From assembly GCA_026648125.1 (NCBI GenBank), contig JAPKGD010000183.1:1-5140 (forward strand): a stretch of DNA of 5,140 bases, read 5' to 3'. The position numbers were made by a program, and so were the translations under genes. Under the pieces are notes generated by a model. That model made no database searches and was not told where the DNA came from. It was given only the letters and a program-made list of their open reading frames with translations. Of this stretch, positions 1-3,840 are shown one piece after another. Origin of the DNA: Bdellovibrionales bacterium (lineage in GTDB: Bacteria > Bdellovibrionota > Bdellovibrionia > Bdellovibrionales > UBA1609). The first letter of the stretch is position 1. Each line of letters opens with the position of its first letter.

Positions 1-108
1 ACCGCCCCGAAGACGCCGAAAAGATCGCCAGGAAGTTGAACTTCCCCATGCTCGTCAAGCCGCCGCACGGATACGCCAGCGTCGGCATCCGCCGCAACTC
101 GCGCGTGA
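1..108 (+). pseudogene. ATP-grasp (D-Ala-D-Ala ligase-like) gene fragment, cut at both ends
   Basis: Read from base 3, the frame gives a peptide containing FPMLVKPPHGYASVGI followed by RRNSRVT. This matches the ATP-grasp signature of D-alanine-D-alanine ligases and relatives: a hydrophobic strand, then the ATP-binding lysine in VKP, then the flexible S-x-G-I loop. Family enzymes join two D-alanines using ATP for peptidoglycan synthesis, but this ~35-codon piece cannot be active. It enters from the left edge. Resemblance stops near base 108, where the frame runs on to a TGA at 327-329 through sequence that is antisense to a recombinase gene and means nothing in this frame. At about 65% GC it is richer than the spacer that follows. 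The family call is good. The exact ligase type is not certain, because other carboxylate-amine ligases share the motif. Confidence 0.7.
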
Positions 109-347
109 CGAAAGAGCCGATCCATTTTCACCACTACCACGACATCTACTTGTCGTTCTCTCACCAGCGAAAGAAGCCTTTTCAGTCCTGGACGAGAATC
201 AGTTCCGCCACTGAATCCGTGATCCACAATTTCATGTTCAATTCTCCAGCCTCGTGCTTCGCAGTATCTCCTGAGTTCGTGCACTTGTACTTCAGGATTC
301 TGTCCGTGGTGAGATGTAGATACTCTTGAATAAGTAGCTATTCGCAT
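108..347 (-). pseudogene. Serine recombinase (resolvase/invertase type), N-terminal part only
   Basis: This leftward frame starts at ATG 345-347, with GGAGGT at 351-356 just upstream. It encodes MRIATYSRVSTS at the N-terminus, then a Q-x-x-E-L-R-x-Y helix, a V-D-x-G-x-S-G segment and V-V-V-V-K-M-D-R-L-F-R at residues 70-80. These are the consecutive landmarks of the serine recombinase catalytic domain. Ser10 in RVST lies at the same position as the nucleophile of gamma-delta resolvase. Such enzymes cut both DNA strands through a serine-DNA bond and resolve, invert or integrate DNA. Resemblance ends at residue 80 (bases 108-110), where the frame, still open, runs into the antisense of the ATP-grasp fragment and off the window. 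Missing are the rest of the catalytic domain, the long E helix and the DNA-binding domain. It is almost surely inactive if the join is real. Confidence 0.8.
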
Positions 348-350
348 AAT

Positions 351-356
351 TACCTC
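351..356 (-). promoter_or_regulatory. Ribosome binding site of the serine recombinase gene
   Basis: On the minus strand GGAGGT lies 3 bases before the ATG at 347, a near-perfect anti-Shine-Dalgarno match but at close spacing. It fixes the start, which also agrees with the usual N-terminus of the family. Confidence 0.6.
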
Positions 357-428
357 CAATTTTTAATATCGCTAGTTTTGAAACGGAACGCTCATTTTTT
401 AAATCCCGTTGAAATTCGCAAAACCCAA

Positions 429-443
429 TTCTCAAAATGAGAA
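429..443. repeat. Short perfect inverted repeat, possible operator
   Basis: TTCTCA and TGAGAA form 6-base perfect arms around an AAA centre, in the middle of the divergent spacer. A dimeric repressor site is one reading, and a recombinase binding site is another. In AT-rich DNA a repeat this short may be chance. Confidence 0.3.
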
Positions 444-570
444 AAATCACATCTAAACCTTTGAACTCATTCGACAATATTTTTTTGCTCCTATTCCGTG
501 CACAAAGACGAAATGGTCTTACTCTTAAAGACAGATGCAATTACGCATCAGAAAACTGGGCAAAGCCCAA

Positions 571-577
571 GGGAGGG
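571..577 (+). promoter_or_regulatory. Ribosome binding site deciding the start at 581
   Basis: GGGAGGG, followed by AAA and then the ATG at 581. No comparable site precedes the longer in-frame start at 437, so the shorter protein is preferred. Confidence 0.55.
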
Positions 578-580
578 AAA

Positions 581-970
581 ATGGGAGAGACAGAAAAAAC
601 GAGAGGTGCCAGGCTGTACGCAGAGGCCAAAGTGCAGGAGCTGGTGGCGGCACGAGTGACCGGCAAGCCACTGCAGGAGCAACTTGCCGACGTCGTCCGG
701 CGACTCGCAGAAGAGGGTGTCTCCCAGACAGAGGCACGACTGCTCCTCCAGCGTGTCTACAAACGAGACCGTCGCGAGCACAGCGCCGAGTTCCACAAAC
801 GCGTCCGAGCTGCGACTAAAGGCACGAGCCACTACGAAGTGAAAGTGCACGAGCGGGAGGGTCGACGGCAGAGACTCCAGGAGCGCCTGGAAAAAGCTGG
901 GCTGCCAGAGCAGCGGGTTGCTCAGCTCCTGAACGTCCCTACACCCGGAAGAAAACCAGACCTACACTGA
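581..970 (+). CDS. Charged 129-residue protein of unknown function
   Basis: The ATG at 581 is chosen because GGGAGGG at 571-577 sits a few bases upstream and because the GC-rich coding pattern begins here. Upstream in-frame codons look like spacer. The product is very rich in Arg, Glu, Lys, Gln and Leu, with no signal peptide, membrane segment or cysteine. It is predicted to be almost all helix. Residues 40-58 (R-R-L-A-E-E-G-V-S-Q-T-E-A-R-L-L-L-Q) and 102-118 (E-R-L-E-K-A-G-L-P-E-Q-R-V-A-Q-L-L-N) look like two copies of one helix-turn-helix-sized unit, with G-L/V-x-E/Q-x-x-V/A-x-x-L-L in common. I do not recognise the family. Its place between a serine recombinase and an IS1595-type protein suggests a mobile-element accessory or DNA-binding role, by inference only. 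A convergent gene and a hairpin follow. Confidence 0.65.
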   Translation: MGETEKTRGARLYAEAKVQELVAARVTGKPLQEQLADVVRRLAEEGVSQTEARLLLQRVYKRDRREHSAEFHKRVRAATKGTSHYEVKVHEREGRRQRLQERLEKAGLPEQRVAQLLNVPTPGRKPDLH

Positions 971-974
971 CTAA

Positions 975-1001
975 GCAGCGGGCGCCACACGCGCCCGCTG
1001 C
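975..1001. terminator. GC-rich hairpin between convergent genes
   Basis: GCAGCGGGCGC at 975-985 pairs perfectly with 991-1001 across a 5-base CACAC loop. It lies 4 bases after the stop of the 129-codon gene and 12 bases beyond the end of the convergent IS1595-like gene, where a shared bidirectional terminator would be expected. There is no T-run on either side, so it is not a canonical intrinsic terminator. It may instead stabilise the mRNA ends. Confidence 0.5.
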
Positions 1002-1013
1002 CACAGCCCTGTT

Positions 1014-1487
1014 CTAATTTGGTGAGAGTAATTTTCTGAGAACGTCTCGAAACGCTGCTTCTCGCGAGGCATATCTTGCAGTAAATACAACTTCGTTTGG
1101 AGCAGCCATCACAGTTCGAACGATGGACTTCATTCTCCAAAGAGTCATGTCGCTAGAAATTCCAACTATTCGTTTGAAATCGGCCTGAGATAGCGCCTGA
1201 TGGTGTGTCATCAAATAGGCGGAAAAAATCCATTGCTGAAGTGACACGTGTGATTGATGCAAACTCGTCCCTGCCGTGATTGTTGTTTGCTTTCCGCAAG
1301 TACGACATTCTACAAGATCGCGAGATTTCAATTTCCAAACGTCGCGACCTAGACATCGGGCGCAGGTATACTTCCCGCCCGGCCATCTGATGGTGATTGC
1401 GTAGCGACTGCATTTCCTTTCAGTCGAAAATTCCAAAATAATGTCACGAAGCTCTTTAGGTGCTCTAGATGGGCGCATTTGCTCCAT
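1014..1487 (-). CDS. Stand-alone IS1595-type zinc-ribbon/HTH protein without a DDE domain
   Basis: This 157-residue product matches the N-terminal third of IS1595-family transposases. A short helical lead is followed by R-W-P-G-G-K at 34-39, then a zinc ribbon with Cys42, Cys45, Cys61 and Cys64. Next comes the typical T-A-G-T-S-L-H-Q-S-H-V-S-L-Q-Q-W stretch at 71-86 and a helix-turn-helix around 96-127 ending in a W-R-M-K-S-I-V-R-T-V-M pattern. In full transposases (about 300 residues) the DDE nuclease domain follows. Here the protein ends after about 30 more residues and no DDE coding is left nearby. It could bind DNA but not catalyse transposition. It may be a decayed insertion sequence or a kept DNA-binding protein. 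The frame is intact and has a good promoter, which favours a kept gene. The start may be Met4 (1478) rather than Met1. Confidence 0.75.
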   Translation of the reverse strand: MEQMRPSRAPKELRDIILEFSTERKCSRYAITIRWPGGKYTCARCLGRDVWKLKSRDLVECRTCGKQTTITAGTSLHQSHVSLQQWIFSAYLMTHHQALSQADFKRIVGISSDMTLWRMKSIVRTVMAAPNEVVFTARYASREAAFRDVLRKLLSPN

Positions 1488-1514
1488 TATAACCTGAGCA
1501 ATGTGTATTGATAA
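1486..1514 (-). promoter_or_regulatory. Sigma70-type promoter overlapping the IS1595-like start codon
   Basis: On the minus strand a perfect TATAAT (1486-1491) lies 17 bases after TTATCA (1509-1514, four of six matches to TTGACA). The -10 box shares its last two bases with the ATG at 1487. Transcription would begin near 1479, so the first usable codon would be the in-frame ATG at 1478, giving a nearly leaderless message. No good ribosome binding site is seen before either ATG. Confidence 0.5.
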
Positions 1515-1541
1515 TCTGATGTTTTTTATTCACGTAAGATA

Positions 1542-1570
1542 TTGGTATTACATGCCTTTATACGTATTAG
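1542..1570 (+). promoter_or_regulatory. Candidate promoter of the four-gene unit
   Basis: TTGGTA at 1542-1547 and TATTAG at 1565-1570 are 17 bases apart, each with four of six consensus matches. They point towards the gene starting at 1674, giving a leader of about 95 bases. It is the best pair I found in the divergent spacer, but its match is moderate. Confidence 0.3.
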
Positions 1571-1662
1571 CGATGTCTTTCTGTTGTTCCTTGTTCGGTA
1601 TTTTTGAAGGGCCGGTAAATACAGGGCGTGGGGCGCAGATTGCGTTCACCTTGTAGCTCATA

Positions 1663-1668
1663 GAGGAG
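1663..1668 (+). promoter_or_regulatory. Ribosome binding site of the first gene of the unit
   Basis: GAGGAG followed by five A residues, then ATG at 1674. Spacing is ideal and supports this start. Confidence 0.65.
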
Positions 1669-1673
1669 AAAAA

Positions 1674-2390
1674 ATGAAGTTTGACCAGCAGAACATCTTT
1701 GAAGAGTGGCGTAGGGAATGCCTGGAACTGAACGCTGAAAGGTTCAAGGCCACTGTAGGGCGCGAACTCCTGAGGGAGCTAGTTCGACGTTGGCAAGAGG
1801 CGTACGGTGATGTTCAGCTCCTACGAGAAATAAGAGAGAAAGTTGTTGCTGTGTTGAGCATCAAGTCGACACGGCCCGAACTGCGATCGAAGTACAAGGG
1901 TTGGACCGATCGGTTGGAAAAGGAGTTAATCGATCAGATCGAAGCGCGCTCTCAAAATTCCTTAAAGCTTGCTGGCTTTGCCAATCATCTCCTGAATTGG
2001 GCTATGTTCGTTGACTTCTGTCCTCTCAAGGAAGCTTGGGTCAGAGCAAAGTTCACCCACGAAGTTGTGGACCGCTTGACAAAGCACAATGCGAGCGTGG
2101 CGCAATTGTCTCGCAAGCCTCCACGTCCTGTTACAAACGAAGATATTGAATGGGAGTTGGTTACTTATTTTGTGAGAGTCCATCAGCGCTGGACCCCTCT
2201 CTCCGAAGAGTACGAGAACTTTCTATTTTCAGATGCCTACGCGGAACCAACGGAGCAGTGGCTACTCGAATTTAATTCCAAACCAGAACCAACTGAAATC
2301 CCTTTCTGGTACCAAGTTTGTCGCGAACAATTCCCTCAACTTTTCAGGGTCTACTGCGACCTTAAGGAGACCGATAATGAGCCGTCTTGA
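1674..2390 (+). CDS. Uncharacterised 238-residue helical protein, first gene of the unit
   Basis: I do not recognise this family. The product looks cytoplasmic and mostly helical, with no signal peptide or clear membrane segment. Residues 1-60 form amphipathic helices (E-E-W-R-R-E-C-L-E-L, then R-E-L-L-R-E-L-V-R-R-W). Residues 96-115 hold the most hydrophobic stretch, around L-L-N-W-A-M-F-V-D-F. The C-terminal part from about 155 is acidic and rich in aromatics, with many Trp and Tyr, including P-F-W-Y at 210-213. It resembles a structural or partner-binding protein more than an enzyme, and no catalytic motif stands out. Its last 14 bases overlap the next gene, which points to coupled translation and joint function. 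Its distance from the integrase in the same orientation makes it mobile-element cargo or an accessory factor. Confidence is high that it is a gene and nil for function. Confidence 0.8.
   Translation: MKFDQQNIFEEWRRECLELNAERFKATVGRELLRELVRRWQEAYGDVQLLREIREKVVAVLSIKSTRPELRSKYKGWTDRLEKELIDQIEARSQNSLKLAGFANHLLNWAMFVDFCPLKEAWVRAKFTHEVVDRLTKHNASVAQLSRKPPRPVTNEDIEWELVTYFVRVHQRWTPLSEEYENFLFSDAYAEPTEQWLLEFNSKPEPTEIPFWYQVCREQFPQLFRVYCDLKETDNEPS
2364..2370 (+). promoter_or_regulatory. Ribosome binding site fixing the second gene's start
   Basis: AAGGAGA inside the end of the first gene, 6 bases before ATG 2377. It is the reason for preferring that ATG to the earlier in-frame one at 2233, which has no such site and would overlap the first gene by over 150 bases. 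Confidence 0.65.
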
Positions 2391-2859
2391 AAGAGAAGTT
2401 ACCCGTCTTCAAGGCAATACTCCCTTGCTGATCCATACAACTGAGATCCCTAAGGATCTTCAAGGAAGACGTTGGGAGGTCCTACGAGAAGAGTACGAGG
2501 CGGCTGTATCAAGCGAAGCGAAAATTCTAACCTCAATTCTGAATGCAATTGTGACTCAGGAAAGGGTTTTTTACTGCATTACGCGAAACACTGTCCGCGA
2601 CTTAGTAGCAAATGATCCTAACTGGAAAGACCGGAAACCCGGTTTCAGACAGGAGCGTTGGAAGTCGATCCTGAGACTTTTAATTTCATCAGGGCTTGGC
2701 ACTCCAACTTATCCTGGCACTGGGCGAAGGCCGACGGTCTACCGTCTCGGCGATGATTGGGTAAATCTACTTGGATTCAGTGATTCGAAGACAGATCAGG
2801 AAACTGAAGTACTGGACTTTGTCGGAAACGCAATCAATGGGGACCGCAATGGGACCTAA
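2377..2859 (+). CDS. Uncharacterised 160-residue protein, probable winged-helix DNA binder
   Basis: The product is 160 residues and soluble. A helical lead (1-45) is followed by a helix at 47-62, then I-T-R-N-T-V-R-D-L-V at 68-77, which looks like the second helix of a helix-turn-helix. A further helix at 91-105 (R-Q-E-R-W-K-S-I-L-R-L-L-I-S-S) precedes G-L-G-T-P-T-Y and a basic turn G-T-G-R-R-P-T-V-Y-R-L at 114-124, typical of a beta-hairpin wing. This order of helices then wing is the basis for suggesting a winged helix. No family was recognised. It overlaps the gene before by 14 bases and the one after by 11, so it is a middle member of a coupled set. It could be the set's regulator or a DNA-binding subunit that works with the integrase. 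The last 25 residues are acidic and probably disordered. Confidence 0.75.
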   Translation: MSRLEREVTRLQGNTPLLIHTTEIPKDLQGRRWEVLREEYEAAVSSEAKILTSILNAIVTQERVFYCITRNTVRDLVANDPNWKDRKPGFRQERWKSILRLLISSGLGTPTYPGTGRRPTVYRLGDDWVNLLGFSDSKTDQETEVLDFVGNAINGDRNGT

Positions 2860-3097
2860 AAGGGAAAAGCTACTTAGAGAAAAGCAAAAGGCAAAGCAAA
2901 GTAAGGGAAAAGGAAACCTACGGCGGCCTTCTTTTCTTCCTGGGTACAAACAAAGCCTTACTAACTTACCGATTCGACCAAACAGTTTTTGGCGATGGCA
3001 ATTCCGCCATCACCACAGTCGCGCGGCCCAACCCGCGCAAGGAGGATTTATGAAAACAACCAAAATAGCTTCGGAAATGGGAGGAGGTGTCCGGTGA
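2849..3097 (+). CDS. Small basic 82-residue ORF, uncertain gene
   Basis: ATG 2849 overlaps the second gene by 11 bases and the frame ends in a TGA shared with the next start, so position favours a real gene. The product begins with a Lys/Arg/Gln-rich segment (residues 1-26, no acidic residue after Glu11), then Pro, Trp and a His cluster at 54-56. No ribosome binding site of quality precedes 2849; a second ATG at 2837 is in the same frame. The stronger site, AAGGAGG at 3039-3045, precedes an internal in-frame ATG at 3050 that would yield only 15 residues, ending in E-M-G-G-G-V-R. Two hairpins fill 2990-3038 in the same region. It may therefore be a true small basic protein, or an untranslated, structured leader with a 15-residue leader peptide for the next gene. 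The evidence does not decide. Confidence 0.4.
   Translation: MGPKREKLLREKQKAKQSKGKGNLRRPSFLPGYKQSLTNLPIRPNSFWRWQFRHHHSRAAQPAQGGFMKTTKIASEMGGGVR
2990..3015 (+). repeat. RNA hairpin 1 before the internal ribosome binding site
   Basis: TGGCGATGGC at 2990-2999 pairs with GCCATCACCA at 3006-3015 across a 6-base AATTCC loop. Nine of ten pairs are formed, with one C-A mismatch at 2993/3012. It lies directly before a second hairpin and a strong ribosome binding site. Confidence 0.45.
3021..3038 (+). repeat. RNA hairpin 2, abutting AAGGAGG
   Basis: GCGCGG at 3021-3026 pairs with CCGCGC at 3033-3038, six G-C pairs over a 6-base loop. It ends immediately before AAGGAGG (3039-3045), leaving that site single-stranded but flanked by structure. 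Confidence 0.45.
3082..3088 (+). promoter_or_regulatory. Ribosome binding site fixing the GTG start at 3094
   Basis: AGGAGGT, a near-full anti-Shine-Dalgarno match, sits 5 bases before GTG 3094. It selects this non-ATG start over the in-frame ATG at 2989, which has no comparable site and would prepend 35 residues of low-quality sequence. Confidence 0.7.
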
Positions 3098-3708
3098 GCG
3101 CGAGAAAGGAAATAGATTTTTTCTCAAAGCCCTTCCGAGGGCCCGAAGGTCGACTGCTCGCGGTCGAATACCAAACTACAAGATTGAAAGGGGCAGGCTA
3201 CCAAGTCTTAGACCGAAAAGGAAAGGACCGGGGCACTCGGTTTTGGTTTTTACTTCGCAAGGGAAAAAGAAAATTCCTGGCGTTGTTGATTCTTGAAAGA
3301 CATCCAACCGACGGTTGGGTATCGGAGTGGCGCCACGAGGATGATGGATTTTATCGTCCGAACTGTCCTCTTTCACTGCTTAGATCAGTAGGCCAAAGGG
3401 CTCGAACGAAGCCGGGAAATTCATGGCGTAAAAGGGCTATGAACATCATGAGGGGTGTGGATGCGCGTTTGACCCGAAGTCGGCAACTTCGAAAGCAAGA
3501 TCCACATGCTTGGGTTAGGTCGCAGCAGGTCCAAGCTCTTCATGTAGTTACTAGGAAACCGGTCGCTTTTCTTGAGCAGCTCAGCGACGAGAAACTCCAA
3601 AGCCATTATCTCGTAAAGCACATTTATATCGGGGGCACTCAAATTCTGCATGAGACACACGGGCTAAAGAAGCCTGCAGTAAAATTGAAGCAAAGTTTGG
3701 TTAGCTAA
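3094..3708 (+). CDS. Uncharacterised basic 204-residue protein with EDDG...CP...WR signature
   Basis: Translation starts at GTG 3094, whose last two bases are also the first two of the TGA that ends the preceding frame, a classic coupling junction. The N-terminal half reads as a compact alpha/beta domain: strands around G-R-L-L-A-V-E-Y at 19-26, R-F-W-F-L-L-R at 49-55 and F-L-A-L-L-I-L-E at 61-68. Next comes W-V-S-E-W-R-H-E-D-D-G-F-Y at 75-87, C-P-L-S-L-L at 91-96 and W-R at 111-112. That spacing reminds me of a small domain seen in phage and plasmid proteins, with acidic residues before G-P-Y, then C-P-x-x-x-L and later W-R. I recall it as a DUF and could not check it. The C-terminal part (120-204) is basic and may bind nucleic acid. 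It closes the unit and a hairpin follows. Function is unknown. Confidence 0.75.
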   Translation: MSARKEIDFFSKPFRGPEGRLLAVEYQTTRLKGAGYQVLDRKGKDRGTRFWFLLRKGKRKFLALLILERHPTDGWVSEWRHEDDGFYRPNCPLSLLRSVGQRARTKPGNSWRKRAMNIMRGVDARLTRSRQLRKQDPHAWVRSQQVQALHVVTRKPVAFLEQLSDEKLQSHYLVKHIYIGGTQILHETHGLKKPAVKLKQSLVS

Positions 3709-3718
3709 TAGAACATCT

Positions 3719-3742
3719 GGCGGCTCCTGGTGTGGAGCCGCC
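3719..3742 (+). terminator. GC-rich hairpin after the four-gene unit
   Basis: GGCGGCTCC at 3719-3727 pairs perfectly with 3734-3742 over a 6-base TGGTGT loop, 10 bases after the stop of the 204-residue gene. The position suits a terminator, but no T-run follows directly. The nearest, six T at 3775-3780, is over 30 bases away. Confidence 0.5.
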
Positions 3743-3823
3743 GCCAACGCAATCGGTAGTAAGTTCTGTGAGCATTTTTTATGAAATCTGGTGATTATTG
3801 CGGCCCGAGATGGGGCTGTTATT

Positions 3824-3830
3824 GAGGGAG
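3824..3830 (+). promoter_or_regulatory. Ribosome binding site of the integrase
   Basis: GAGGGAG, 10 bases before ATG 3841. The match is fair and the spacing slightly long, but it is the only purine-rich site near this start. Confidence 0.45.
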
Positions 3831-3840
3831 AGACAGAACA

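Larger units (their letters stand above)
348..580. promoter_or_regulatory. AT-rich divergent spacer between the recombinase and the 129-codon gene
   Basis: This 233-base spacer lies between two divergently transcribed genes, so promoters for both should be here. It is markedly AT-rich, with runs of T at 395-400 and 480-486. Weak boxes occur, such as TTGAAA at 409-414, but I found no convincing pair of -35 and -10 boxes on either strand. Two inverted repeats lie in it: TTCTCA-aaa-TGAGAA at 429-443 and GATGC/GCATC at 534-549. A frame open in phase with the downstream gene begins at 437, but its first 48 codons read like translated spacer and lack a ribosome binding site. Confidence 0.4.

Noticed and set aside
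36..329. A 97-codon rightward ORF
   Set aside because: Only the part before about 108 is ligase-like. The rest is the antisense of the serine recombinase, so it is a fusion by breakage and not a gene.
292..540. An 82-codon leftward ORF across the AT-rich spacer
   Set aside because: It overlaps the recombinase start in another frame, has no family resemblance, and covers what must be promoter DNA.
437..580. Extension of the 129-codon gene to an earlier ATG
   Set aside because: No ribosome binding site precedes it, and these 48 codons are AT-rich and unlike the rest of the protein.
3781..3825. A 14-residue ORF (MKSGDYCGPRWGCY) just before the integrase
   Set aside because: It has no ribosome binding site and is short enough to arise by chance.
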